64,000 nucleotides of DNA from Thermogymnomonas acidicola JCM 13583 (GTDB lineage Archaea; Thermoplasmatota; Thermoplasmata; Thermoplasmatales; Thermoplasmataceae). The notes beneath the pieces are model-generated. The model saw only the letters and a list, made by a program, of their open reading frames with translations, ran no database searches and was not told the DNA's origin. The translations under genes were made by a program, and so were the position numbers. The DNA is taken from assembly GCF_001316105.1 (NCBI RefSeq), contig NZ_BBCP01000005.1:1-64000 (forward strand), in the 5' to 3' direction. The number at the start of each line of letters is the position of its first letter. Position 1 is the stretch's first letter. Positions 49,862 to 59,936 of this stretch are shown in pieces.

Positions 49862-50490
49862 ACTGGCGGAACTCATTTCAAGGATAGGCGACAGGGTGCT
49901 CCCGGTGGTGGTGCAGTCCGTAGGGGGGAGAGGTGCTGACCCTGGCCTACGCCAACAGGGAGGCCCTGGAGCTCACGGCCCGGACAGGTTACGCCCACTA
50001 TTATTCGAGGTCCATGGGCAGGGTGAGGATGAAGGGGGGGGAGGTGAGCGGCAACACCCAGAGGGTAGTTGAGATAAGGGGGGGAGACTGCGACTTCGAC
50101 TCTCTCCTTTACCTGGTGGAGCAGAAGGGGGGGCCTGCCTGCCACATGGGCTATAGGACGTGCTTCTTCAGGAACGCTCCCGGTGCGGAGAGGGAGAACG
50201 TTGATTACTCCCTTGCTGTTCTCAGAGACCTGGAGGACGTGATTGAGAGAAGGAGGAGGGAGGGCGGAGAAAACTCGTACACCCGGAGCCTCTTCATGAA
50301 GGGGGGGAGGGAGGAGGTCTACAAGAAGTTCGGGGGGGAGGAGAGCATCGAGGTGCTGCTCGCGCAGGGGGGGAGGGAGAGGATCATATACGAGGGTGCC
50401 GACATGCTCTACCACTTTCTGGTGCTCCTGAACCTGAACGGTGTCAAGCTCTCTGAAATCATGTCGGAACTTTCGAGGAGGAGGAGATGA
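49848..50490 (+). CDS. hisIE: Bifunctional HisIE, frame shift near start
   Basis: Phosphoribosyl-AMP cyclohydrolase and phosphoribosyl-ATP pyrophosphatase in one chain, about 212 codons. [15 protein letters not shown] leads to VVVQSV; across a G run at 49924 the HisI part continues [37 protein letters not shown] (extra Gly) and [20 protein letters not shown] with HMGYRTCFF as the metal and zinc sites. The HisE part is [20 protein letters not shown] and [20 protein letters not shown]. Start and stop overlap hisF and hisC. Confidence 0.93.
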
Positions 50491-51479
50491 GGTACCAGAA
50501 CAGGCCATCTGCCTTGTCAGGCTTGATAGGAACGAGAGCCCCCTTCGATATACCTGCAGAGGTCAAGGAAGAGGCGGTAAGGGCCATGCTGGAAAGGGAA
50601 TGGAACAGGTACCCGGACGCTGAGGGGGGGGAAGGCCTCAGGCAGGACATAGCGGATTCACTGGGACTGGGCATGGGGAACGTGGTTGTGGGAAACGGCA
50701 GCGACGACCTGCTGCCAGAGGTCATAACCATGTTCAGGCGTATCTATGTATACGAACCGACATTCGAGATGTACAGGTTCTTTGCAGAGAAGCACGGGGT
50801 GCAGTACGTCCCGGTGTGGCTCAGCCCGGAGTTCAGGTTCCCGGAGCCTCCGGAGACAGGCAGCGGCGACCTTCTGGTAGTGTGCAGGCCCAACAACCCG
50901 ACCGGGACGGAGGCGGAAGAGGACATAGTCCTTTCAGCACTGGAGCGTGGCACCAATGTCCTTCTAGATGAAGCGTACTGGGACTTCTCTGGCCACACGA
51001 TGGTAGAAAAGGTCAGCGATTACCCGAACCTAATGGTGCTCCGGACATTCTCCAAGGCGTTCTCCATGGCAGGCGTGAGGGTCGGCTACCTGGTGGCCAG
51101 TGAAGAGACGGCATCTAGGGTGCTGGGCAGGAGGGCGCCGTTCCCGGTCAACGTCCTCTCAGAGTGCGTGGCGCGTGCAATGCTGAGGCACCGCGACCTC
51201 GTCAGGAAGACTGTCGATTACATAGTGGCTGAGCGGGAGAGGATGGAGCAGCGGCTGGGCGAACTCTGCGTCAGGAGCACCACAAACTTCTTTCTTGTAA
51301 AGGGCGACATGAGGGAGAGGCTGGCCGAGAGGGGGGGCATCCTGGTCAGGAAACTGTCTGGCAGGCTATCTGAGATGAGCAGGGTCACCGTGGGCGAGAG
51401 GAGGGAGAACGACGCGTTCCTGGAGGCCTACCTTGAGCTGGTGTCCGGGGGGGCTGGCGGCCGCCTGGCCGGGCCATGA
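50487..51479 (+). CDS. hisC: Histidinol-phosphate aminotransferase
   Basis: PLP aminotransferase class I, about 330 codons. The displayed N-terminus is locally shifted; the other frame shows VRLDRNESP, the conserved family start, joined to [10 protein letters not shown] by correcting a C5 run at 50540. [65 protein letters not shown] and [20 protein letters not shown] (PLP lysine) follow. [11 protein letters not shown] has one extra Gly. Last gene of the his operon; ends at 51479. Confidence 0.93.
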   Translation: MRYQNRPSALSGLIGTRAPFDIPAEVKEEAVRAMLEREWNRYPDAEGGEGLRQDIADSLGLGMGNVVVGNGSDDLLPEVITMFRRIYVYEPTFEMYRFFAEKHGVQYVPVWLSPEFRFPEPPETGSGDLLVVCRPNNPTGTEAEEDIVLSALERGTNVLLDEAYWDFSGHTMVEKVSDYPNLMVLRTFSKAFSMAGVRVGYLVASEETASRVLGRRAPFPVNVLSECVARAMLRHRDLVRKTVDYIVAERERMEQRLGELCVRSTTNFFLVKGDMRERLAERGGILVRKLSGRLSEMSRVTVGERRENDAFLEAYLELVSGGAGGRLAGP

Positions 51480-51889
51480 TGGTTTAGGCACCACCACAGG
51501 GGGGGCGGCTTGAAGCGGAAGCACTGGTAGGCCCCCTTGACCGGCATGCCCGTGTTGCCATGGTGTGCATGGTGCCGGGACAGGTAACCCATGGCCTGTC
51601 GTCATGCGGATTACCAGGCCATGAAGTGCCGGTATATCTGGTGGAGCACAGCTGGTGGCACCGTACCTCGGTCTATGGTGCCGGGCGAATGGGAGGCGCC
51701 CACCGCTGGCCAGTTTCCGTTTTGAAAAGTTGCCGTATTTTCACTGCAGTTTCTACCATTCCCTTCACCCCTGACAGTTCATGCATCAATATATTACAGC
51801 TAACTAGTCTAATACTTAATATATTACAATAGATGTCACTTGATATCAGAAATGAAATGAATAAATAGATACAATTGATAATACTGTGT
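51480..51889. other. Intergenic stretch of about 410 bases
   Basis: No credible gene. The first 240 bases are G+C-rich and featureless; from about 51740 the DNA is strongly A/T-rich and contains the promoter and repeats of the permease listed separately. A frame on the plus strand at 51560-51832 has no family resemblance and atypical composition. Confidence 0.55.
51788..51828 (+). repeat. Direct 11-base repeats upstream of the permease
   Basis: AATATATTACA occurs at 51788-51798 and again at 51818-51828, exactly 30 bases (about three helical turns) apart. Both lie upstream of the TATA-like ATAAATAGA (51861-51869) and the ATG at 51890. The same-face spacing suggests an activator or repressor binding pair. 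Confidence 0.5.
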
Positions 51890-53579
51890 ATGGAAAGTGC
51901 GAACGCGGAACATACGCACGAGAACCAGGACAGGAAACTGAGGAAAGCGCTCTCCACCTGGGACCTGCTGATGCTCAGCGTGGGCGGCATAATAGGCTCC
52001 GGCTGGTTATTTGCCGCCTACGGTGCATCCGTCCTCTCGGGGCCAGGCTCCATAGCGGCCTGGGTTATAGGGGGGCGTCATAGTGATATTCATAGCGCTC
52101 GTCTATGCGGAACTGGGCGCGATGATACCTAGGAGCGGTGCCATAGTGAGGTACGGATACCTGTCACATGGCAGCTTCGCTGGTTTCATATTTGGCTGGG
52201 CTTACTTTCTCAGCGCTGTTTCTGTCCCGGCCATCGAGGCGGAGGCTGTGGTGACCTATGCCGCCAGCTACGTGAAGCACCCTACCCTGGTGGCCAACGG
52301 TGTCATGACTGGCATCGGGACGCTCATTGCCATGCTCCTCATGACCGGCTTCTTCGTCCTGAACTACTTCGGTGTCAACATAATGGGCAAGTCAAACCAG
52401 GGCCTGACATGGGTGAAGGTGGCCATACCTGTCGTGACGATAGTGGTGCTCTTCGCGGTGCACTTCAACCCCTCAGATGTGGTGCCTCCCAACGGCTTCC
52501 TCCCGTACGGGTGGGCGCCCGTATTCGCCGCAATATCGAGCAGTGGCATAGTCTTCTCGTACTTCGGCTTCAGGCAGGCCCTGGACTACGGTGGCGAGGC
52601 CAAGAACCCGCAGAGGTCGATACCGATAGCAACTGTTGTCTCTGTGCTGATAGGCATACTCATTTACTCGCTCCTCCAGGTCCTCTTCGTAGGGGGGGCA
52701 TCAACTGGTCGGCAATGGGCATTGCCCCCGGGCCAGTGGCAGACACTGAACGCCCTGGCCACAGCAAGGGATGCCGCGGCCCTGCACCCCCTTGCCTATA
52801 ACCTGAGGAACTCACCGTTCGCAACGATAGCACTTTCAGCCGGCATGGTGTGGCTCACTTACACACTTTATGCGAGCGCATACCTGGCGCCTGCAGGGAC
52901 GCTCAACGTGTACATGGGCACATCCACAAGGACACTCTACGGCATGGCGGTGAACGGCCACCTACCTGCTTCGTTCAAGAGGATCAGCGATTGGACCAGG
53001 ATACCACTGCTGCCCCTGGTGGCCACGCTGCTCGTTGGCTTCCTCTTCTTCCTCCCATTCCCCAGCTGGTACAAGATGGTGGGCTTCATAAGCGGGGGGG
53101 CCACGGTATTCACCTACGTGGTCGGCGGGGGGGCCGCCCTCATGAACCTGAGGAGGCAGGCGCCAGAGCTGAGGAGGCCCTTCAGGCTGTGGGGGGGTGC
53201 CAGGGTGCTATCGCCGGTCGCGTTCGTCCTGGCCTCTGAGACGGTGTACTGGACTGGGTGGCCGGACACGCTCTACCTCGCGATAGCGATATTCGCAGGC
53301 TTCATCCTCTACTTCGCCCTTGCCTTCGCCGGCAAGATCAGGCAGAGCTTCGACAGAAAGAACCTGAAGGCAGGTGCCTGGGTGCCTGTGTTTATCCTAG
53401 CCCTGACGCTCCTCTCCTACCTCGGAGAGTACGGTGGAATCGGTGTCCTGGGGTTCCCTGTGGACCTCATCGTTGTGGCGGTATTCAGCCTCGGCATGTA
53501 CTTCTGGGCAGTGCACTCGGGCATCAGGACGGAGGAGGTGGAGGCCATGGTCAGGTCAGGGGGGGACCAGTACGTCTGA
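51890..53579 (+). CDS. APC-superfamily amino-acid permease, one frame break
   Basis: Twelve-helix permease of about 563 codons. STWDLLMLSVGGIIGSGWLF is the family start, and GSIAAWVIGGVIVIFIALVY runs across a break at 52073 (G6 run). AELGAMIPRSGAIVRYGYLS, LNYFGVNIMGKSNQGLTWVK, GFRQALDYGGEAKNPQRSIP and TRTLYGMAVNGHLPASFKRI are typical. Leaderless start behind ATAAATAGA. Its place between histidine and lysine genes makes lysine, histidine or another cationic amino acid likely substrates, but sequence alone does not decide. Confidence 0.88.
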
Positions 53580-53685
53580 TGCACACCCTTACCCCTGGCC
53601 CACATGTCCTGAATTCTTGCCCACAGGCTCGGGATTTTCCGTTCGACCAAGTTTTTAATACTATCACCGCATTGCGTCCTGAAAT

Positions 53686-53710
53686 CGTAAATCTCTTTAC
53701 GAAATTCGTA
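53686..53710. promoter_or_regulatory. Palindromic element upstream of lysT
   Basis: CGTAAATCTCTTTACG (53686-53701, six-base arms) overlaps TACGAAATTCGTA (53698-53710, six-base arms around A). Together they form three CGTA/TACG half-sites ending 19 bases before the ATG at 53729. TTTTTAATACT (53653-53663) just upstream may be the TATA box. The 13-mer recurs exactly upstream of the homocitrate synthase gene. Confidence 0.68.
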
Positions 53711-53728
53711 GAGGTGTACGTGTTGGCA

Positions 53729-55006
53729 ATGAACATGGTGGAGAAGATCCTGGCGGAACATTCCGGCCTTAGCACGGTGTCGCCGGGCGATATTGTGAAT
53801 GTGAGCGTGGACAGGGCCATACTCCTGGACATAGCTGGACTGCACCCAGAGCTGGTGAGGAACCCGCCGAAGAGGCCATTCGATCCGGACAGGGTGTCCA
53901 TAGTGTTCGACCACTTCGTGCCGCCGGCAACCGTAGAGCTGGCGGAGGGCACGAGCAAGATAAGGAAGCTTGCAAGGGCGTGGGGGGGCATAAGAAACTT
54001 CTATGACGCCGGCAGGGGGGGAGGCATATCGCATGCCCTCGGGGGGGCCGAGCTTGGCTGGTTTGTGCCCGGGTCGATAATAGCGAACACAGATTCGCAC
54101 TCGGTAGCAGCGGGTGCCTTCAACTGCCTGAGCAGGGGGGGGCTGGGCACCCCCCCGGAGCTCATGCAGGTGCTCTGCACGGGCAGGACGTGGTTCATCG
54201 TCGGGGGGGAGACAGTGAGGATAGACTTCCAGGGTGGCCTCAGGAAGGGCGTTGAGGCCAAGGACGCCTTCTTCGAGATAGCCAGGCGGGTGGGTGACAT
54301 ATCCAACATGAACATAGAGTTCGGTGGAGACATGCACTCTCTCTCCATGGACGACAGGTCCTCAATATCCGCCATGACGGCGGAGCTGGGGGGGGTGGAG
54401 TTCTCCATCTTCGAGCATGACAGCGTCTTATCTTCATACCTTTCAGGCCGGGTAGGTAACTACAGGCCCGTGGCACCGGATGCAGGTGCCCCGTACGCAC
54501 AGACGCACACTGTTGACCTCGGGGGGGAGCTGGAGCCAATGGTCGCGGTGCCCCCACAACGTCGTGGGCAACGTAAGGCCAGTCGGTGACGTGCAGGGCA
54601 CCAGGATAGACCAGGCTGTAATCGGCTCATGCGCCAACGGACGCTGCATGACCTTGAGGTGGCCGCGCGGATACTGAAGGGCAGGAAGGTAAACAGGGAC
54701 GTGAGGCTCATCGTCACTCCGGCCACGGTAAACATATACAGGGAGGCCCTGGAGCTGGGCTACATAAAGGCGATCGCGGAGGCCGGGGCGGTGGTCACAA
54801 ACCCCACGTGCGGCTCGTGCTTCGGTGGCCACATGGGGGGGCTGCTGGCCCCGGGCGAGGTTGCTGTGACCTCCACCACCAGGAACTTCAGGGGCAGGAT
54901 GGGCTCCAGGGACGCCAGCATATTCCTGGCCTCGAGCGCCACAGTGGCCGCCTCCGCCCTGAACGGCTACATCTCAGACCCCCCCAGGGAGGTGATGGCA
55001 CAGTGA
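53729..55006 (+). CDS. lysT: Homoaconitate hydratase large subunit, frame broken
   Basis: Aconitase-family large subunit converting homocitrate to homoisocitrate, with LysU; about 425 codons. [59 protein letters not shown] and the iron-sulfur cysteines in IGSCANGR (frame break at 54640) and [15 protein letters not shown], then [20 protein letters not shown]. Breaks also at 54552. The start is ATG 53729 or 53735. An isopropylmalate or dual-specificity isomerase is possible, but the cluster favours lysine. Confidence 0.92.
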
Positions 55007-55518
55007 CAGCCCACAGGGTCATGGGGAGGGCCTGGGTCTTCGGCGACAACGTAAACACCGATAATATGTACCCGCACATCTGCTACACGCTGCCGGAAAG
55101 GGATAGCCAAAATACACCATGTGGGCCAACAGGCCGGGCTGGGCCGAGCAGGTCAGGCCCGGAGACCTCCTGGTGGCAGGGAAGAACTTCGGCCTTGGGT
55201 CTTCCAGCCTGCGGCGACAAACCTCCTGATGCTCGGCATCAGGGCTGTATTCGCAGAATCGGTGAACGGCCTCTTCCTGAGGAACGCCGTGAACGTGGGC
55301 CTCCCGGCCGTGGCCGTGCCTGGCATAACCTCCGCGGTGACGGAGGGCCAGACCCTGGAGGCCGACCTGGACGAGGGGGGGTGGGTGAGGACGGAGGAGG
55401 GGGGGAGGAGATAAGGTTCAGGCCCCTCCCGGCCTTCCTTATGGAGATAATAGACGCGGGAGGCATAATCGAAGTGCTCAGGGCCAGGGGGGGGCTCCTG
55501 AGCGAGGAGCCGCTTTAG
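55003..55518 (+). CDS. lysU: Homoaconitate hydratase small subunit, frame broken
   Basis: Small aconitase-type subunit, about 170 codons. [20 protein letters not shown] (usual GDN.NTD), then after a break at 55110 [40 protein letters not shown] and [21 protein letters not shown] lies where the substrate-binding GSSRE loop is found. A further break near 55400 precedes [21 protein letters not shown] start overlaps the lysT TGA; the stop is eight bases before the next gene. Confidence 0.9.
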   Translation: MTAHRVMGRAWVFGDNVNTDNMYPHICYTLPERDSQNTPCGPTGRAGPSRSGPETSWWQGRTSALGLPACGDKPPDARHQGCIRRIGERPLPEERRERGPPGRGRAWHNLRGDGGPDPGGRPGRGGVGEDGGGGEEIRFRPLPAFLMEIIDAGGIIEVLRARGGLLSEEPL

Positions 55519-55526
55519 GTGGTGCC

Positions 55527-56612
55527 ATGGACAGGAGGCTCAGGCTCGCAGTGGCTGAGGGCGATGGGATAGGCAGGGAGGTGGTGCCGCAGGCCATCAG
55601 GGTCCTCAGGAGCGCCCTGGAAGCGTATGGGGGGGAGACTGAGGTCGAGTTGGTTGGCGTGCCCGTGGGCTGGGTATCGGTGGAGAGGTTCGGGAGGCCT
55701 CTGACTGACGCCGTCCTTGAGACCATAGCGGGGGGGTGCGATGCACTGGTCCTGGGCCCGCTGGAGGTCGGCAGCTACCCGGGGGGGACGCTGGAGGAGA
55801 CGGTGAGCCCATCGGGCAGGATAAGGCGGCACTTCGATTTATACGCGAACATAAGCCATCAAGGTCAAGGGGGGGAGGAACATCTGCGGGAAGGAGGTCG
55901 ATATTGTCATAGTGAGGGAGAACACAGAGGACTTCTACGCGGACAGGAACATGTTCAGAGGCTCCGGTGAGTTCATGCCCACCCCGGACGTGGCTATGTC
56001 CCTGAGGGTCATAACGAGGGCTAAGAGCCAGAAGATCTCAGAGGTCGCGTTCAGGTACGCCATGGGGGGGAGGAGGAAAAAGGTAACCGCTGTGCACAAG
56101 GGCAACGTGCTGCGCATGACGGATGGCCTCTTCCTGCAGGCATTCCGGCAAGTGGCCTCCAGGTACCCTGAGGTGAAGGCAGAGGACAGGATAGTGGATT
56201 CCACAGCCTACGACATGGTACTGCACCCTGAGAAGTTCGATGTCATCGTTACCACCAACATGTTCGGCGACATACTCTCCGATGAGGCGGCAGCTTTCGG
56301 GGACACTAGCTGGCACCCTCGATCAACGCTGGCGACAGCTTTGCCATGGCCCAGGCCGTCCACGGGTCCGCACCTGACATTGCAGGGAAAGGGATATCGA
56401 ACCCCCCCATATCCGAGATACTCTCCGTGTCCATGCTCATGTCCTGGCTCTCTGAGAGGAAGGGCCTCAGGGACCTGGAGAAGGTAGCCTGGGCCATCGA
56501 TGGTGCCGTAGACAGGGTGCTCCGGTCTCCGGAGGATCTGACCCCCCCGGATCTGGGCGGCAGAGGCACCACAGTGTCCCTGGCTGACAGCATCATCGCG
56601 GAGATGCGCTGA
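55527..56612 (+). CDS. Homoisocitrate dehydrogenase, frame broken
   Basis: Beta-decarboxylating dehydrogenase of the isocitrate/isopropylmalate family, about 360 codons. LAVAEGDGIGREVVPQAIRV, SGRIRRHFDLYANI (after a shift at 55850), VIVRENTEDFYADR, AMGGRRKKVTAVHKGNVLRM (Lys-Asn catalytic region), DMVLHPEKFDVIVTTNMFGD, ILSDEAAA and VHGSAPDIAGKGISNPP. Breaks near 55850, 55885 and 56305. The pathway supports homoisocitrate to 2-oxoadipate; isopropylmalate activity is an alternative. One gene unit with lysTU. Confidence 0.9.
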
Positions 56613-56737
56613 TACGATCTCCTGAATGTACGGTACGGAATACGTAACAGACTGTCCTGATGGCTGGCAGGGAGACTGAGAGGTATATATTTTGAAATTT
56701 TCTGGAAAAGATGAAGAGAGACACGATCCGTCATCTA

Positions 56738-56761
56738 TACGAAATTCGTAATCTGATTACG
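56738..56761. promoter_or_regulatory. Palindromic element upstream of homocitrate synthase
   Basis: TACGAAATTCGTA (56738-56750) overlaps CGTAATCTGATTACG (56747-56761, arms CGTAAT / ATTACG). It is an inverted version of the lysT element with the same three half-sites. TTTATAT (56774-56780) follows and lies 30 bases before the ATG at 56810; a second TATA-like TATATAT is at 56684-56690. Confidence 0.68.
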
Positions 56762-56809
56762 ATTAATGATAATTTTATATCTCACATTGCCATGGGGGGG
56801 CAGGATAGC

Positions 56810-58226
56810 ATGACACATGGGATCAGGGTTGGCCTCCTGGACTCCACCCTGCGGGAGGGCGAGCAGACACCGGGGGTCGTGTTCACGAGGGAGCAGAGGG
56901 TCGAGATTGCGAGGGCGCTTTCGGCGCTGGCATCAGCATGATAGAGGTGGGCCACCCGGCGGTGTCTCCGGACGTTTACGACGGCGTAAAGGAGATTATG
57001 CGGCTTAGGCGTGAGGGGGAGATCACGAGCGAGGTGGTGGCTCACAGCCGTGCAGTGCGCTCTGACGTTGACATTGCGATGGGCCTGGAGGTTGACAGGA
57101 TAGCCATATGGTACGGAGTGAGCGACATCCACCTGGCGGCAAAGACCAGGGACACAAGGGAAGCTGCACTGCAGAAGATAGGCGACGCAATACAGTACGC
57201 GCATGACCATGGCTTCAGGGTGCGCTTCACCCCCCCGGAGGACGCCTCCAGGACGGACCAGGAGTACCTCATCCAGGTGATCAGGACAGCGAGGGAGTGC
57301 GGTGCGGACAGGATAGGCGTCGCGGATACTGTGGGCCTCCTTGACCCGGAGCAGACATCGGGCCTCTTCAGGAGGCTGAGGGCCGCAGAGCCAGGCGTTG
57401 AGTATGACTTCCACGGGCACAACGACCTGGGGGGGTGCGCGGTGGCCAACTCTCTTGCCGCCATATCAGCCGGGGGGGCGACCATAGTACACTGCACGGT
57501 CAACGGCCTCGGCGAGAGGGTGGGGGGGATAACGCCAACGCAGGTCATTGCTGTCGCCATCAAGCAGAAGTTCGGCGTGGACGTGGCCAGGCTGGACAGG
57601 CTCAGGGATCTCTCGGTCCTGGTGGAAAGGTACAGCGGCATACAGATGCCCCCCCCAACTATCCCATCACAGGAGACTTCGCCTTCGTGCACAAGTCGGG
57701 CGTACACGTCCAGGGCATACTGAGCGACCCGAGGACCTACGAGTTCATGGACCCATCCCTGCTAAACAGGAGCAGGGACTATGTGATCGACAAGTACACA
57801 GGCAAGCACGCGGTGAAGGCCAGGCTGGAGCGCATGGGCATCCCGCTAAGCGATGACGAGCTCACCAGGGTCATATCTGCCATAAAGAGGGCTGAGGATA
57901 CCAGGTCGTTCTCCGATGCCGATCTCGTCGAGCTTGTGGAGAGGGAGACGGGAAAAAGGGTCTCCTCCAGCACGCCGGACAACATCGAGGCCATGGTGTC
58001 CGTCAAGTGCGAGTCGAACATCTACACAACATCAGTGGCCAGGAGGCTCAGCTCCATCCAGGGCGTCAGGCAGGTCGTGGAGGTTTCCGGGGGGGAGTAC
58101 GACATTGTTGCATGGGTTGAGGGCAGCAGCACGAAGGAGATAAACAGGATAATAGAGGCCATGAGGTCGGTCAAGGGCCTCTCATCCACAAAGACGGACA
58201 TGGTGCTCAAGAAGCTGCCCGCCTGA
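56810..58226 (+). CDS. lysS: Homocitrate synthase with C-terminal RAM domain, frame broken
   Basis: First committed step of aminoadipate synthesis: acetyl-CoA plus 2-oxoglutarate. About 472 codons. IRVGLLDSTLREGEQTPGVV (metal Asp, catalytic Arg), SMIEVGHPAVSPDVYDGVKE, ADRIGVADTVGLLDPEQTSG, YDFHGHNDLGGCAVANSLAA (HxH; extra Gly) and VNGLGERVGG. After a break at 57650 comes ITGDFAFVHKSGVHVQGIL. The last 80 residues (IEAMVSVKCESNIYTTSVAR, VVEVSGGEYDIVAWVEGSST) are an Lrp/AsnC-type RAM domain, known from other archaeal homocitrate synthases as a lysine feedback site. Another break at 56935. The start is ATG 56810 behind the nearer TATA box. Confidence 0.92.
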
Positions 58227-58364
58227 GGACCGTGCTAAGGGCAGGCTTGCTGCCGGTGGCCTAGCGGTACAGGGCATCCAGCCAACACATTCAGCAGGGG
58301 GCACCATATGTGGCCAGCCCATGCCTGTGGTCAAGGGAGAGCGGAGTGCACAAGGCCCTACGGG
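58227..58364. other. Short intergenic stretch
   Basis: 138 bases between convergent homocitrate synthase and the NfeD-like gene; no motif or clear hairpin seen. Confidence 0.4.
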
Positions 58365-58763
58365 CTAGGGATGCCAGGAAACGGTCTCACGCGGGGGGGC
58401 TGTGCAGAGGGACTGGCCTATACGCCTCATCAGGGGGGGCGCTATTATCTGCTGCCTGTCTAGCCTGGCCACCCTGAGCTTCAGGCCGTCCACGCCCAGG
58501 ACTATGACCTCATCGCCCACGTTTATGCTTGGCCCCACAACGATGGCGGACCATAGCTGGGAATTCACGCTCACAGTTACGTTCCCGTTGCTTATGCTCT
58601 TCACTATGGCCCTGCTGCCTATGAGGGCCTCCTTGCCCGTAACGGGTTTCCTGCCCCCCCACGGCCTCCTGAGGAAGAGCCTCGCGAACCAGGCGCCGAA
58701 GAAGAAGGCGAGAACCGCTGTGAGGATGATTTCCGCGTCGAATGTGAGGGAGGAAATATACAT
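58365..58763 (-). CDS. NfeD-like membrane protein
   Basis: About 132 residues. One N-terminal transmembrane helix (IILTAVLAFFFGAWFARLFL) is followed by a five-stranded OB-like domain: GKEALIGSRAIVKSISNGNV, SQLWSAIVVGPSINVGDEVI and VLGVDGLKLRVARL. This is the short NfeD layout; such proteins act with stomatin/SPFH proteins at the membrane. No SPFH gene is in the window. The last residues after IGQSLC may be shifted by a C7 run near 58398. A/T-rich promoter sequence lies at 58764-58800. Confidence 0.72.
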   Translation of the reverse strand: MYISSLTFDAEIILTAVLAFFFGAWFARLFLRRPWGGRKPVTGKEALIGSRAIVKSISNGNVTVSVNSQLWSAIVVGPSINVGDEVIVLGVDGLKLRVARLDRQQIIAPPLMRRIGQSLCTAPPRETVSWHP

Positions 58764-58837
58764 AATCCTTAATACAAAGTGGTGTTATAAAACCATTACC
58801 ACCCTGCAGCCATGTTTTATAAGGGCGTGTATGCTGT

Positions 58838-59454
58838 ATGCCCGTGTACATACCGAGGGAGTTCGCTGTCAGGGAGAGGGAGAGGATCGTTGGCTTCATG
58901 CAGAAGTACCCGTTTGCGCAGCTGCTGACGCCTGTTGATGGGGGGGACATTGAGATGACCCTCGTTCCCGTGGTCACAGTCCCTGGCGAGCAGATAGAGG
59001 CCTACTTCCACCTCTCAGTATTCAATGAGCACTGGAAGAAGGCCCAGGGCAGGAGGTCATACCTCGTGTTCTTCGGGCCACACCACTACATATCAGCCAG
59101 GTGGTACGGCGACAGGAGGTCTGTGCCCACCTGGAACTACGCTGTGGTGAAGGCCGCTGGCAGTGCCCAGGTAACGGACGAGGAGAAGAAGGCTTGGATC
59201 CTGAGGCGGCTCTCAGAGGTCTTTGACGCCGAGTGGGCGTCATGGCACATGGAGAGGGAGGACTACTACCGCACCATGATGAGGGAGATCGTTGGGATGA
59301 GGTTCCTGGTCGAGTCTCTGGAGGCCAAGTTCAAGATGAGCCAGAACAGGCCTTTGCCTGACAGGCTCAGTGCCATAGAACACCTGAGGGGGGCCTGCCG
59401 GACGGCAGGGAAACTGCTGAGTTCATGGAGGGCCTCCTGGGAAATGTGGAGTAG
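58838..59454 (+). CDS. PaiB-like FMN-binding protein, frame shift near end
   Basis: FMN-binding split-barrel protein of the PaiB family, about 205 codons. MPVYIPREFAVRERERIVGF, YPFAQLLTPVDGGDIEMTLV (one extra Gly), YFHLSVFNEHWKKAQGRRSY, LVFFGPHHYISARWYGDRRS and VPTWNYAVVKAAGSAQVTD are the conserved blocks. A G6 run at 59388-59393 with two surplus bases hides the normal ending LPDGRETAEFMEGLLGNVE, whose stop is 59452-59454. Family members are called negative transcriptional regulators, but a flavin enzyme role is equally possible. Confidence 0.85.
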
Positions 59455-59470
59455 GGCTCTGCCCTGAGCC

Positions 59471-59936
59471 TCACTGTGATATCTCATCTATGTTTTCACT
59501 CAGCTTTTCTATGAGCCTGTAGAACTCCCTGAGCTCCTCCTTGGAGAACGACTTTAGCGATTTCTCCACGAACCTCATGTGCGTCTCCCTGGCCTTCTCG
59601 AAGGTCTGCCTCCCGAGGTCGGTGATGGCTATCTTTATGACCCTCCTGTCCTCGTCTCCCCCCTGACCCTCCTGACCAGCCCCCCCTCTCCTCAAGCTTG
59701 TCTATCAGCCCGGTCATCCAGCCCTGGGAGACGTGCAGCATTTCGGCCAGGTAGGCCATATTGCACTCTCCCTCCTCGGAAAGGATGCGTATGGTGGAGT
59801 AGTCGTTGACCCCCCCGAGGCCCAGGGAGCTCAGGTTCCTTTCAACGCACCTGTACCACTTCTTCCACGTCCGCGAGTAGAGGCGCCATATATTTATCGG
59901 CTCAACGTCACTTCCCTCTCGGAGCACTGCTATCAC
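59471..59936 (-). CDS. MarR-family transcriptional regulator, frame broken
   Basis: About 155 residues. NIWRLYSRTWKKWYRCVERN, YSTIRILSEEGECNMAYLAE, MLHVSQGWMTGLIDKLEERG form the winged-helix domain; after a break near 59690 the wing and C-terminal dimer helices continue RRVIKIAITDLGRQTFEKAR and FSKEELREFYRLIEKLSENI. The start lies within the end of the efflux pump gene, so both are one operon read from the pump. A reverse-strand GATAAATATATGG (59886-59898) could be an internal promoter. Likely represses the pump in the absence of a ligand. Confidence 0.82.

Noticed and set aside
51560-51832. 90-residue plus-strand open frame after hisC
   Set aside because: It spans the change from G+C-rich to A/T-rich promoter DNA and its product has no family resemblance.
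56711-56809. Homocitrate synthase start at 56711
   Set aside because: The extension crosses the palindromic element and a TATA box, and family members begin close to the VGLLDSTLREG motif, so ATG 56810 is preferred.
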